A program made the position numbers and the translations under genes. Below, one piece after another: positions 51,601 to 60,511 of a stretch of 64,000 nucleotides of DNA. This stretch comes from Planctomycetota bacterium (lineage in GTDB: Bacteria; Planctomycetota; Phycisphaerae; UBA1845; PWPN01): the NCBI GenBank assembly GCA_029550525.1, contig JAKPHF010000049.1, positions 1 to 64,000 of the forward strand. The letters run 5' to 3'. Numbering within the stretch: position 1 is the first letter of the stretch; each line of letters begins with the position of its first letter. The notes beneath the pieces are model-generated. The model did not search any database, was not told where the DNA came from, and was given only the letters and a program-made list of their open reading frames with translations.

Positions 51601-54600
51601 AAGAGTGGCTGGGCAACGACGAAGGCGCGCTGACGTGCATCGATCGGGCGCTGGCTTGCCCGTGCGAGCCGGCGCAGCGTTCGGCCCTGCTCGTGCGGGC
51701 CGCAGCCTTGCAACGCGATTTGCGGAGGATGGACGATCTCAGCCGGTCGCTTGATGCGGTGGCCGCGGCGGATGCAGGCGGTGCCCTGGGGCACATGGTC
51801 GGGCACTACGCCGGCCTCCTAGGCGATCCAGAGCGCGTGGTACGTTATCTGGCACCGAGAGGGGAGCGGAAAGATCAATTTCACGATTACCTGTTCCGCG
51901 GATTGGCCTTGCTGCGCCTGAACCGGCCGGCCGACGCCCGGGAGGAATATGAGGAGGCCTATCAGGCCGCGCCGCTCGAGCGGGACCGCCGCTTCGCGCT
52001 CGAACGCGTGATTGCGTCAGCTCGCCGGGGCGGCAACTTGCACGACTTGGCCGAGGAATGGTGGTCCGATCCCGATCTTACGCCCGACCGGTTGCAAGCT
52101 CTGGTTGCGGTCCTGGCCGAGTTGGGTGAGTCCAAGCGCTTGCTCGACCTGCTCGATCGCTTGAACGGAACCGCCTCTTATCGTGAGTTGATCGAATCGC
52201 CCGAGTTCCAAACGCAAATCATCACGGCCGCGATCGCATCCGGCGACTTGAAGCAGGCGGAATCGGCCTATCGACAGTTGGTCGAGCGGTATCCCCAGCA
52301 GATCCAGTGGCGAATCGGCCTGGCTCGACTGTGGTTGCTCGGCGGCCAACGCGAGCAGGCCACGCGATTTCTCATGGAAGCCGTCGAATCGTTCGAGGAC
52401 TCCAGCACGCTCATGGGGCTGGCGCAAGCGGCGGCAGCGCTGTCGCTCGATTCGGTCGCCGTGGCCGCTTCCGACAAGGCGGCCAAAGCCGGACTGCCTC
52501 AGCAGATCCGGGCTGGACTGTTTCAGGCCGGACTGGTGCGTCAGCGCGGCGACGCCGATCGAGCGCTGAACCTGGTTCGTCAGCTCGTGCCGGCGGCTCG
52601 GCAGGATCCCAAGCTTCTGCAGAGCGTGGCCGAAACGCTCGAGCGGCATGGCGACAAAACCGAAGCGCTCCATCTATACAGGGAGCTGCACGAGACGACC
52701 GGCACGGAAGACACGCTGCAGCAACTGGCGTATCTGCTGGAGCAGAACGAGAAGTTCGAGGAAGCCTACGAATTGTGGCGCGAGCTATGGTCCACGACGC
52801 AGGTGCCCGCCCGCTCAAAGCAGGCGGAAAGCCGCATGCTGGATCTGGCATCGCGGACCGGCAAGCTGGCGGACATGGTCATCGAGATCGAGGAGCGGCT
52901 GGCTACGAACTCGGCCAGCCCCCGCGACCTCGAATTACTCGTGAAGATCTACACAGCGGCTCAGGACCCCGTGTCTGCGGCCGAGGTCCTTCAAGAATAT
53001 GCGGCCAAGGGCCGTTCCGAGGTGGAGCTTCTGCAGTGGCTGGCCCGCGTGTACCTGGACGGCGAGCAGTTCGGGCGTTGCAGCGAGACGTTCCGGCGAT
53101 TGATCGAATTGGATCCGGCCAACGCGGCGGATTACCTCCAGCAGGTCGCCATTTTGGCCATGGAACGCAAGCAACCCTTGCAGGCTCGCCGGGCGCTGGC
53201 CGAGCTGCAGGCGCTGTCCGGCGGCCAGGATGACGCGACGGATGAATTCGCCGCAGGCGTACTGGACATGACCGGCCAGCACGCCGAAGCGGCCCGGGCG
53301 TATCGGCGAGTCCTGAACACGCATCCGGACCGAATCGAATCCTGGCTGCTGTGGGGCAACGCCATGAAGGCCAGCGGACGCGGCGACCAGGCGATCGCAC
53401 GCTTCCAGGTGCTGGTGGAAGAATCGGTCGAGGACGACCTGTTCACGATCGCGGTGGACGGTTTGCTGAACCTGCAGGCCAAGCCGGCGGCGTTGCGTTC
53501 GGCGCTGCGAAGAGTGTACGCGCGGATCGCCGCCAATCCACAGAAGGTGTTCCTCTATCAACTCGCCAGCGATCTGCTCGACGGTTTGAACGAGGCCGAG
53601 CGGGCTCGCGACATCGTCGAGCAGGCGGTGGTTGTCGGCGGCGAACGCCGGGCCGCCCTGTTGCGCGAGCTGATGGAGTCGGCCAAGTCGGCCAACAAGA
53701 TCGACGAGCAGATCGAGTACGGCCGCTCGCTCTTGGCGCTGGCCGATGCCTTGCCGCCGCAAGTGTTCCTCGATCTGGGCGAAGCGCTGCTAAAGAAGGG
53801 CGAGTTGCATCTGGCCGAGCGAGTGTTCGAGCGAGCCAGCATCGACGGCGATTATTCTGCGATTCAACAGCGCGTGGCCTCGTATTACGAGGAGGCCAAC
53901 CGGCCGGCCGACGCGGACCGCATCATTCGCGGCCTTCTGATCGCCGAGCCGGACAGCGTGCCGCTGCTGGTCCGTTCGGGTTCACTCAACGAGCAGATGG
54001 GCAACCACGCGGAGGCGTTCGCTCAGTACTATCGGGCGACCGATCTCATGCTCCGGCGGCTGCCCGGGTACACGCAACACGACGTGGCCACCCGGCCGAT
54101 CGAATCCGAACGCAGCCGCATCCGCGTGGTCCGTGCGAGCAACATGGACGAGATTACGCAGTACTTCGAGAGCGCGGGCAACGGTCTGATCGGCACGGCT
54201 CGCACGCCGGAGCTGCGGGAACGGCTCGAACGAGATCTCGTGCGGCGCATTCGTGAGGAAGTCGCGGTTCTGAGCGCGAACGGACGCCTCATGCCGCGCA
54301 TCGCGGCCAATCCCAGACTCGAGCGGCTCGCCCGGTTCCTGCGGCAGGTCGCGTTCTCGTTGCACGTGCCTCAGATCGCCGATGAGATCGATCGCGAACT
54401 GCTGGCCCGTTATCCCAAAGACACCACGTTGCGTCAGCAGGTGGTGACGAGCCGTGTCGAGTGGGGGCTCAACCGGCGAGCGGCGGAGATGGCGGGGCTG
54501 GTCGCGGCCGATAATGGCGGCGGCGGACGCAAGGTGTCGAGCGCCAGCCAGCCGGCCCCAGTGAGCCAGGCGGCTCCGGCGAGTGGTCCCGCGACCTCGG

Positions 54601-57509
54601 GACCCGCTGCGGGCGCGGTTGCGGTCGGGGCGATCAATCCGGACTTGGTGTTGGCTGATCCCCAACTAATCGATGAGGTCATCGCGAGCGGGCAGATCAG
54701 CGCCGAGTTGGCGCATCGGCTGATTCCGGTCCTGTTGATGCAGGGCCGGCACGAGCAGGTTCGTCGCGTGCTGGCCTGTGCCGCACCTCCTGACGCGAAG
54801 GAGGCGGCGACTGTCTGCGGTCGGATGATGGCGGCTGCCATCGCCTTGGACGATACCGCCGCCGTTCAGCGATGGCTCGGTCTTTGGTTGGACCGTTCAC
54901 CGCAGGTGACCGCCGGGCAGAACACGTCGGCCGCTGCCGGCAGCATCGAGCGATGCGTGCGATTGGCCTTCCGTGTGCTCGATCCGTCGCAGCGATTCGG
55001 ACTCGTCGAGCGGCTCGGTCGCATTTGCCCCCGACTGGATGCCCGAAACCGGCTGGCTGTGCGGTTTCTGCAGATGGACTTGTGCGATGTGCTCGACATG
55101 CCGTTTGCAGATATTGAGACACTGGCGAGCGAGATCGCGGATACGGACTTGTCCGTGGGCCGGTTCGTCCAGGTACTCGAACGGCTGCCGGCAGACAAGC
55201 AGGTCGCCTTTTTCCGGCAGGCCGTGTCGGCCCGCAAGCCGGCCGACCAGCGATCGAGCCTTCTCGATGTCGTCGGCCTGATGTCCAGGCCGGCCGGCCC
55301 CGAACTCCAACAGGCCATTCTCGAGTTGCTCCGAACGACACCCAAGCGGAAGCTGACTTCTGGAGCCATTCGTATCTGGCCGCGCAACGCGCGTCAGCCG
55401 GAGCTGGTGCTGGCCATTGCCGAGCAACTCTTGGCGGAGTCGCCGGAGGATCCGGCGGTTTTGGTCGCCACCGCCTTGGCTCGCGAGAATGCCGGCCGGC
55501 ATGAGGAAGCGGCTGTGCTGGCGCGTGAAGCCATGGACCTGCTCATGCAGGCTCGGCAGGTTACTTCGGACGAATGGCAGTTGTTCAACGCCGCCGTGGG
55601 CGTTTTGCGACCGGCCGAGCTCGAAAAGTACGCCGCCGATCTGGCCGAACTGCACGAGATCGAAGCTCCCACGCCGGTTCAGATGTTCATGCGCGGGCTG
55701 GTACTCCGGGCGATGTCGCGGGACGCCGAGGCCGTCGCTGCGTTTCGGCAGGCGTATGACGCACAGCCGAGCAACCGAGTGTTCAGCCGTGCGCTGGTGA
55801 CGGCACTGAAGGAGACCGGCCGCACAGTGGAACTGGCTCGCACGCTCGCGGCGACGCTCACCAGCTCGACGATCATGGAGTCGTTCGAGTGGCGGTCGCT
55901 CAGCGAGGCGTACTACGAGCTGTGCGATCCTGTCGCGGCCTTACTGGCCGCCCAGAAGGATGAGACGATTCTCGCCCCGGTCGGCCAAATCCGCGCGCTG
56001 CAGGCGATGGGGCGGGAAGACGAAGCCCTCGCGGTCTTTCGCCGCATGTTCATCCGCAATCGTGACAAGGGCTTTTATCTCGATCTGACCTGGCCGCAGG
56101 AACCTGGTCCGGGCGGACTTCTCGGCCATGGAACTCAGGAGGACGAAGTGCCGGTCGCTAGCCGGCGCAAACTCTTCGATGTGTTGGCCGGTGTTTCGTG
56201 GGCCAAGGAAGAGTACTCCGTCCTGCTGGAGGCGGCACGTCCCGGTCGGCGGGATGTCGAGGGATTGATCAGCGGATTGATCAACGTCGCCCGGCTGAAC
56301 GATGGATGGGGTCGTCTGGCCGCCAAGCTCGAAGCAGCTCGGCAGGCTGACGCGATCACCTGTAATGATCAGGCCCTCTTGATCGAGTTGGCCTCACAGA
56401 AGCCGGAAGCCGTTTCGGACGGGCTGCTTGCTGAAATCGACCAGATTCGACTGCAGGTGGACCCGGCGGATTCCAAGCTTTTGTGGACCATCGCTCGCGT
56501 GTATCAGGCCCGCGGACGAACGGAAGCGGCTCGTCACCTGCTGCAGTGGATGCTGGTCAGCGGCTTGGAGGGACAAGGCGGAGTCGGTCTGAGCCAGCGG
56601 CTCGCGCATCTGGATGCCTATATACAGACACTGCCGCCGGAGGAGCGGGGGCCGCAGCTGCGCCGCTGGTTGGGCCTGATGCAGCCGACGGGGCTGGACC
56701 CGCTGACCAACGAGTTCGGTATCGAATGTGCCGACCGGCTGAAGGCCGCCGGCGACGAGCGTTGGCGCGAGCTGCTGGAATCGCTGCGGAAGCGGGCTGA
56801 CTCGGAGGTCGGCGACATACGCTACCGGTTGCTGCGGACGGCCCTGGCTCGGCGCTATGCGGCCATGGGGAACCTGGAGGTCTTCACCGAGCAGGTTCGA
56901 CGTGTGCTCGACCCCGCTCAGATGGACGATCTGCTCCGGCGGGCGCTTGATCCGCGCAGTTTCCTGCCCGTTTCGGATGCTCTGGAGCAGCCGGCGGCGT
57001 TCGTGGACGTCGTGCGGCAGCGGGTGGACGAATTGTATCGCGACGGCAGACTGCCGCGAGATCACCGGTTGCGCATGTTGTGCCTTCTGGGCGACTGGTG
57101 CCGCGAGCGGAAGCTGGCGGAGTTGGCCGACGCGATCGTCCGGCAGTGTGAGGTGGAACTTGGCGATCCGTGTACGGGCTGGCTCTATGTGGCGGACCTG
57201 GATCGCAGACTCGGACGCGAGGACGAAGCTCTCGCATTGGAATTCAAGTTGCTCGAATCGGATCTGCTTCCCGTGGCCCGAGTGCCGGATGTGCTGAACA
57301 GGTTGGAGGCTCGCCAAGGCCGGGCCGCCGCCGACTCACACGCGGTCCGGGTGGCCGAATACAGCCGGCATCCGGACGTGCTCACGCGAGCCATCCGCCA
57401 CGCCCGGACGACCGGCGACACGGCCTTGGTCGACCACCTCGAACAGAAGCTCGAAGAAATCCAGCCGAGAACCGCCAGCCCCGCCAGTGAACCCGCCGCA
57501 GTCCCCTGA
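48618..57509 (+). CDS. Giant VWA-TPR fusion protein (2963 residues)
   Basis: 2963 residues in one open frame. Residues 1-60 hold two membrane helices (WLWLLLAGIPLVALHV; GLRVLGLVLLVLALAQPVIY). A first VWA domain begins near 65 with metal motif DCSAS, then a GATase-like region (about 295-400), then a second VWA domain (about 412-590) with the canonical IIDTSGSMTG. Two membrane helices lie at about 835-855 and 862-880; the second begins at Met860 and reads like a signal peptide (ending SPEAAAQ), suggesting fusion of an ordinary VWA protein with an exported TPR protein. The remaining 2080 residues are TPR-like helices. A dispersed palindrome (50766-50792) lies in frame, encoding SQAGETPAPQ. The start has GGAGG and follows the previous gene by 3 bp. 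The Bat-operon role is inferred from neighbours. Confidence 0.88.
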   Translation: MTFVHPAWLWLLLAGIPLVALHVRGFTPFGPARKWALAGLRVLGLVLLVLALAQPVIYRPDSSTTTVLVADCSASVSDADLVAVDEQIGRITAARRPSERIRLVTFDTTAREVSSKPESLITWRHQRSAGTQPAAQAGSALADALDLAALLIPHEGRGRVLLFSDGRETRGDARAAAWRLGQRGIVLEAVTVGQPCTREVLLERVELPATAGIGSSVEVKATVQVAEAGSVVLEVKDTATGEIQRREQALEPGRHSIAVPIALQRRGLCEYAVRVSGGQDTLADNNELAAAIEVLPPLRVRVVEDNPAGAAAAALREMVGPAAEISTLDVTAPGLAETLADTDVLVLADCMPETVPAPAQEAIRDAVTRGMGLLMTGGRRAFGPARLSESPLAEVVPVRLPQGLERRDPSATLVIIIDTSGSMTGARVSLAKEIARLALARLKPHDKAGIVEFYGSKRWAAPIQSAANAIDLQRALNRLSAGGGTVILPALEEAYYALRDVNTRTKHVLVLTDGGVETGAFEPLIRKMTDHNITLSTVLVGPGTHSAFLASLAHWGRGRFYTAPDRFNLPEIIVKQPENSLSLPYLEQSVSVVAGRRDRWLDGIDVTAWPSLSGYVETVARPTADVLLATDSGQPLLAKWQYGLGVVAAWTSQLGGEWASGLSQSPSAGRLFSNVLRGLAGRRPEQALRIDPVCRAGALELEINNLLPQRGILSVSQAGETPAPQEVASCPLEIVVRRRTGSPDNDTYVVRKWTVDPYAPHRWNLRIADLDTGVYEIEARAEGTGLTGTAAVVINAPPEVAALGPDKDLMEDLVNLAGQLAAGRAGELPRKAQEIWPVFAALFVPVLLLHVLIRRWPSRMPAAVAVTAAVLMVTTLGSPEAAAQLNAASTATAPSAADLGRALAEVRQTLSAGDSARIEAAFADARDTCLATVGSLEPLVECLEPLAALSRDAAWLLAQAARDDGDLITARDLLAALTEREPGRFEWWAERARVEEWLGNDEGALTCIDRALACPCEPAQRSALLVRAAALQRDLRRMDDLSRSLDAVAAADAGGALGHMVGHYAGLLGDPERVVRYLAPRGERKDQFHDYLFRGLALLRLNRPADAREEYEEAYQAAPLERDRRFALERVIASARRGGNLHDLAEEWWSDPDLTPDRLQALVAVLAELGESKRLLDLLDRLNGTASYRELIESPEFQTQIITAAIASGDLKQAESAYRQLVERYPQQIQWRIGLARLWLLGGQREQATRFLMEAVESFEDSSTLMGLAQAAAALSLDSVAVAASDKAAKAGLPQQIRAGLFQAGLVRQRGDADRALNLVRQLVPAARQDPKLLQSVAETLERHGDKTEALHLYRELHETTGTEDTLQQLAYLLEQNEKFEEAYELWRELWSTTQVPARSKQAESRMLDLASRTGKLADMVIEIEERLATNSASPRDLELLVKIYTAAQDPVSAAEVLQEYAAKGRSEVELLQWLARVYLDGEQFGRCSETFRRLIELDPANAADYLQQVAILAMERKQPLQARRALAELQALSGGQDDATDEFAAGVLDMTGQHAEAARAYRRVLNTHPDRIESWLLWGNAMKASGRGDQAIARFQVLVEESVEDDLFTIAVDGLLNLQAKPAALRSALRRVYARIAANPQKVFLYQLASDLLDGLNEAERARDIVEQAVVVGGERRAALLRELMESAKSANKIDEQIEYGRSLLALADALPPQVFLDLGEALLKKGELHLAERVFERASIDGDYSAIQQRVASYYEEANRPADADRIIRGLLIAEPDSVPLLVRSGSLNEQMGNHAEAFAQYYRATDLMLRRLPGYTQHDVATRPIESERSRIRVVRASNMDEITQYFESAGNGLIGTARTPELRERLERDLVRRIREEVAVLSANGRLMPRIAANPRLERLARFLRQVAFSLHVPQIADEIDRELLARYPKDTTLRQQVVTSRVEWGLNRRAAEMAGLVAADNGGGGRKVSSASQPAPVSQAAPASGPATSGPAAGAVAVGAINPDLVLADPQLIDEVIASGQISAELAHRLIPVLLMQGRHEQVRRVLACAAPPDAKEAATVCGRMMAAAIALDDTAAVQRWLGLWLDRSPQVTAGQNTSAAAGSIERCVRLAFRVLDPSQRFGLVERLGRICPRLDARNRLAVRFLQMDLCDVLDMPFADIETLASEIADTDLSVGRFVQVLERLPADKQVAFFRQAVSARKPADQRSSLLDVVGLMSRPAGPELQQAILELLRTTPKRKLTSGAIRIWPRNARQPELVLAIAEQLLAESPEDPAVLVATALARENAGRHEEAAVLAREAMDLLMQARQVTSDEWQLFNAAVGVLRPAELEKYAADLAELHEIEAPTPVQMFMRGLVLRAMSRDAEAVAAFRQAYDAQPSNRVFSRALVTALKETGRTVELARTLAATLTSSTIMESFEWRSLSEAYYELCDPVAALLAAQKDETILAPVGQIRALQAMGREDEALAVFRRMFIRNRDKGFYLDLTWPQEPGPGGLLGHGTQEDEVPVASRRKLFDVLAGVSWAKEEYSVLLEAARPGRRDVEGLISGLINVARLNDGWGRLAAKLEAARQADAITCNDQALLIELASQKPEAVSDGLLAEIDQIRLQVDPADSKLLWTIARVYQARGRTEAARHLLQWMLVSGLEGQGGVGLSQRLAHLDAYIQTLPPEERGPQLRRWLGLMQPTGLDPLTNEFGIECADRLKAAGDERWRELLESLRKRADSEVGDIRYRLLRTALARRYAAMGNLEVFTEQVRRVLDPAQMDDLLRRALDPRSFLPVSDALEQPAAFVDVVRQRVDELYRDGRLPRDHRLRMLCLLGDWCRERKLAELADAIVRQCEVELGDPCTGWLYVADLDRRLGREDEALALEFKLLESDLLPVARVPDVLNRLEARQGRAAADSHAVRVAEYSRHPDVLTRAIRHARTTGDTALVDHLEQKLEEIQPRTASPASEPAAVP
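50766..50792. repeat. GGCGGGC-type palindrome inside the giant gene
   Basis: CAGGCGGGTGAGACGCCCGCC is the same element as the intergenic copies at 4517 and 32385, here inside a coding region. It encodes QAGETPAPQ within the VWA half of the 2963-residue protein, with the reading frame kept open. Confidence 0.75.
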
Positions 57510-57875
57510 CGGGTAAGCGTCTGGCGAGGCGCATCTGGAACCTGCCCCCGACCTGCCGACAATGCGGCCATGCGATAAGAAGCCTGTGCATGGCCCGAGG
57601 AGCCAGTCGAGATCGGCAGCGGGAGGCGTTGTGGAAACGTCTCATACGGGGAACAGCAACGGAGCGGGGTATCTATCCGCGAATTCCGCCGCACCAACCG
57701 AGTCAAGGAATCCGCTTTCTACTTCTGGCGTCGTGAACTGCAAGGCTGACAGGCAGAGCAAGAGCACCGGCAGACGCCGAAGCATTCCCCAGACGCCGTT
57801 GCACCGAAAAACGCTTCCACGTCACGCCAACGCGACTCGGCCCTCAAAGATTTCTCAGGAGGCGTAAAGGGTGGG
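57510..57875. other. Intergenic stretch after the six-gene operon
   Basis: About 370 bp with no convincing gene. A 101-codon frame (57562-57867) is basic, low in hydrophobics and has no domain, so I do not accept it. No terminator for the plus-strand operon was found here. Confidence 0.35.
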
Positions 57876-57924
57876 CCAAAATTAGACCGGCCGGGTGAAG
57901 CTTGACGGCTTCAGCCGGCCGGTC
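57876..57924 (-). terminator. Intrinsic terminator of the PEP-CTERM gene
   Basis: GACCGGCCGG (57885-57894) pairs with CCGGCCGGTC (57915-57924), extended inside by TGAAGC/GGCTTCA. On the minus strand the stem is followed by TAATTTT (57884-57878). It lies 46 bp after the end of the minus-strand gene at 57971, in the right orientation. Confidence 0.8.
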
Positions 57925-57970
57925 CTGTTCATGATGTCATGCGCTTCCAGTGCGGCGATGCATTGCGACG

Positions 57971-59032
57971 TTACCGGGAGCGTCGCCGGAGGAGGCACAG
58001 GCCGCCCAAGGCCAGCAGGCCCATCGTGGCCGGTTCAGGCACCACGACATAAAGGCCCTTTGCTCCGGTGGTGGCGTGCACGTTGAAAGCCAGGCGGCCA
58101 TCATACCAGCTCAACTGGTACACGTTTGTTCCGCCGGAAGGCCCGTCCAGCAGATCCTGGGCGGAGAGGTAGATTTCCAGCGTGGTCGCCGGGCTGTCCG
58201 GCGAGAAACGCAGGATGTGGGCGGAGGATTGCTCCTGGAAGTAGACCAGGCCGTCGGGAGCCGGGAATATGTCTTTGAAGTTGATGCTCGAGTTTCCAGT
58301 GACGGCACTGATTTCCCACGGTTGGAGGACCGTGTTGATGGAGCCGTCAGCGGTTCTCAGGTAGACCGAATCCGTGCCGTTGTCGGTCCAGTACATGTTC
58401 CCGAATGCGTCATAGCCGATGCTGGTGCAGCCGACGCCGCCGAGAGAAAGGAGCGTGTTCTGATCGATGAGCGTGATCAGGGTGCCTTGCCCATTGGTCT
58501 TGAGAATCTGCTTCGATGTGCCCTCCCAGAAGGCGTATTCACCATCGGGAGCCGTATCGCCACCTGTCCCCAGAGACGCTTCGCCGGTCATCCCGGTGTG
58601 AGCCTTGATCTGTGCTCGCGTGGCATAGGGAATGATGTCTCCGGTGTTCTTGTGAACCCGCCAGATACCGTCGGTGACGGCGTCCGCGAACTGAAGGTAC
58701 TCCCCGGAGAATGAGAACCCGTACATGGTGGTCACGCCATTGATGTTGGCGGTGGTCGTCGCACTGGCGGCGGCAATCCACTGCGGCGTGGAGACCAATT
58801 CCGTGGTCGTGCGGACCGGGTTTTTCAGACCATCCACCCGGGTGAAACGCGGGCTGTTGTTCAGCGTGAGCGCGCAATACGCCGTGTTGTCTTCCGCGAT
58901 CGCGGAATACAGGGCGGTGGACGTTCCGCCGGCATTGGCTTCCGCCCAGGTTACCAGCGGCTCGTACTCGAGTGCCATGACCGGCGCGCCGGCCAGGGCC
59001 GCAACGAGACCTACTGCGGCAAACTTTCTCAT
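57971..59032 (-). CDS. PEP-CTERM protein, propeller-like
   Basis: 353 residues from MRKFAAVGLVAALAGAPVMA, a signal peptide; AAGGAGGAG precedes the start. The body has repeated short beta-type motifs (DGIWRVHKNTGDIIPY, GYDAFGNMYWTDNGTDSVYLRT in outline) as in beta-propeller or NHL-like proteins. The C-terminus is a PEP-CTERM signal (VPEPATMGLLALGGLCLLRRRSR given as VPEP, hydrophobic helix, RRR). It should be exported and cleaved by exosortase. A paralogue-like protein starts at 62127. A promoter is proposed at 59207-59235, giving a leader of about 170 nt. Confidence 0.82.
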   Translation of the reverse strand: MRKFAAVGLVAALAGAPVMALEYEPLVTWAEANAGGTSTALYSAIAEDNTAYCALTLNNSPRFTRVDGLKNPVRTTTELVSTPQWIAAASATTTANINGVTTMYGFSFSGEYLQFADAVTDGIWRVHKNTGDIIPYATRAQIKAHTGMTGEASLGTGGDTAPDGEYAFWEGTSKQILKTNGQGTLITLIDQNTLLSLGGVGCTSIGYDAFGNMYWTDNGTDSVYLRTADGSINTVLQPWEISAVTGNSSINFKDIFPAPDGLVYFQEQSSAHILRFSPDSPATTLEIYLSAQDLLDGPSGGTNVYQLSWYDGRLAFNVHATTGAKGLYVVVPEPATMGLLALGGLCLLRRRSR

Positions 59033-59206
59033 CTCTCTCCTCCTTACTTTGGATCAGAACACAGGCTTTGAAGCTCTGAAGGGGGCAGGTTCAACGCATG
59101 CCAGAGGAGGATTCAAGCGGGCACGTCGCACCCCGCGCAACGCAACCCCACGCCGCCTCTCCCCCTGGATCTCCACCTCTCCATCAGGCGCCGAACAAGT
59201 ACAGTG

Positions 59207-59235
59207 AGGATACAAACCGGACGTTGATTCGTCAA
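59207..59235 (-). promoter_or_regulatory. Candidate promoter of the PEP-CTERM gene
   Basis: Minus strand TTGACG (59235-59230), 17-nt spacer, TATCCT (59212-59207): five and four of six matches. TTGACGAATCAA, spanning the -35 box, is an inverted repeat and could bind a regulator. Confidence 0.45.
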
Positions 59236-59511
59236 CGACAAAAACTGTGTCATGGGCCCGGCCCGAAGCTAGTCTGGTCGCCCCTTGGGGCGCCTGAGTT
59301 CAAAGGTGCCCCCCGGTCGCGGGTTGGCAACGCGCAAACGTGGGGGGCTGGGTGCCGAACGTGTTTACCTCCGGCGGGCTCTCGGGTATTGTGGTGGCGG
59401 GTCCGGATGCCATTCGCTCTGCCCGGGGTCTGCCGGTGCATGTATCCTCGAGGCGCGGAGGCGTGCTCCAGCACGGGGGGCGGCGGGGCGAGAATAAACA
59501 GGAGATTTCAG
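59236..59511. other. Divergent intergenic stretch
   Basis: Non-coding DNA between the divergent PEP-CTERM and Cys-tailed TPR genes. No gene or clear plus-strand promoter was identified; the frames running through it are not supported by family similarity. Confidence 0.3.
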
Positions 59512-60426
59512 ATGAGACGCAATCGAGTCGCAGCGTTCGCCGCAGTAGTTCTAGGGACATGGTGCGGCATGACCTTCGCGGGCGCGGCCGAAGACGCCGC
59601 CGCCAGCAAGAAGAAGGGTGACGAGTTGCTGGCCAAGGCCGATTTCGACGGCGCCCTCAAGGCGTACGCCGCTGCGGCCAAGGCCGACTCGAGCAATCCG
59701 CAGTATCGCAACGAGTACTCGATGCTTCGCCAGGTCATCACGCTTCGCGAGCGGCTGAGCGTCGAGAAGAACCCGGAGAAGTGGCAAGCGGGGGCTCGCG
59801 CGCTACGGAACTACTACAACAGCCACAAGCTGTACGAGGAAGCTCTGACGCTCGACAAGCAGTTGCATGAAAAAGTGAACAGCGTCGATTCCGCGATCTC
59901 GCTGGCCGGCAGCTACTTGGCGCTCGACCGAGCCGCCGAGGCTGAGCAGGTTCTGGCCGCGATCGATCCGGCGAAGCTCACGCCCGAAGCGATGATCATC
60001 CAGGCGATCGCCCAGGCCCGCCAAAGCAAGATGGACCAAGCCAAGGCGGCGGCGGAAAAGATCAAACTGCCGGCCGACGCTGGTCCCAACCTGCTGTACA
60101 ACTACGCCTGTCTGCAGGCCCGCATCGGTGACAAGGCCGGAGCGGGAGCCACGCTGACGCGATGCTTCGAACAGATTCCCCCGAGCCGCTTGGCTGCCAC
60201 GAAGGAGATTGCCCGGCAGGACCCGGATCTGGCCGCGCTGGCTGGAACCCCGGAACTGGCCGCGGCCCTGAAGACGGAGAGCAAGGTCAAGGAGTCCGGT
60301 TGCAGCGGTGGCAGCAGTTGCGGATCATGCGCCAAGAAGGGCAGTTGCTCCAGCGCGAGCGGCGGATCGAAGGAAGGCTGCTCGAGCCACACGGAAGCCC
60401 CCGCGGGCGGCGCCGACAAGCAGTAA
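59512..60426 (+). CDS. Exported TPR-like protein with Cys-rich tail
   Basis: 304 residues from MRRNRVAAFAAVVLGTW with AGGAG upstream; a longer frame from 59098 is not supported. A signal peptide ends near residue 26 (MTFAGAAE). Residues 30-245 are helical TPR-like repeats (KKGDELLAKADFDGALKAYAAAAKAD as one clear unit, shown as KADFDGALKAYAAA). The last 45 residues are Cys-rich: SGCSGGSSCGSCAKKGSC and EGCSS, very like the repeats of the 453-residue protein at 38539. A strong terminator follows, then the polyferredoxin gene. The TPR part may bind a partner and the tail a metal, but this is inference. Confidence 0.75.
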   Translation: MRRNRVAAFAAVVLGTWCGMTFAGAAEDAAASKKKGDELLAKADFDGALKAYAAAAKADSSNPQYRNEYSMLRQVITLRERLSVEKNPEKWQAGARALRNYYNSHKLYEEALTLDKQLHEKVNSVDSAISLAGSYLALDRAAEAEQVLAAIDPAKLTPEAMIIQAIAQARQSKMDQAKAAAEKIKLPADAGPNLLYNYACLQARIGDKAGAGATLTRCFEQIPPSRLAATKEIARQDPDLAALAGTPELAAALKTESKVKESGCSGGSSCGSCAKKGSCSSASGGSKEGCSSHTEAPAGGADKQ

Positions 60427-60465
60427 TTGCAGCGTTCGACGAATTCCCGTGTCAGGAACGAATGA

Positions 60466-60497
60466 AGCCCCGGGCATTCTCGTGCTCGGGGCTTTTT
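60466..60497 (+). terminator. Intrinsic terminator after the Cys-tailed TPR gene
   Basis: AGCCCCG (60466-60472) pairs with CGGGGCT (60487-60493), with inner GCA/TGC, followed by TTTT. It lies 40 bp after the stop codon and 14 bp before the next start, so the polyferredoxin gene is either read through or has its own promoter. Confidence 0.85.
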
Positions 60498-60511
60498 GAG
60501 GTATTGAGGAG

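Noticed and set aside
57562-57867. 101-codon plus-strand frame after the giant gene
   Set aside because: Basic, Ser/Pro-rich composition without domain, hydrophobic segment or ribosome-binding site.
59098-59511. N-terminal extension of the Cys-tailed TPR protein
   Set aside because: The AGGAG site and a normal signal peptide place the start at 59512; the extension is Pro/Arg-rich and shows no pattern.
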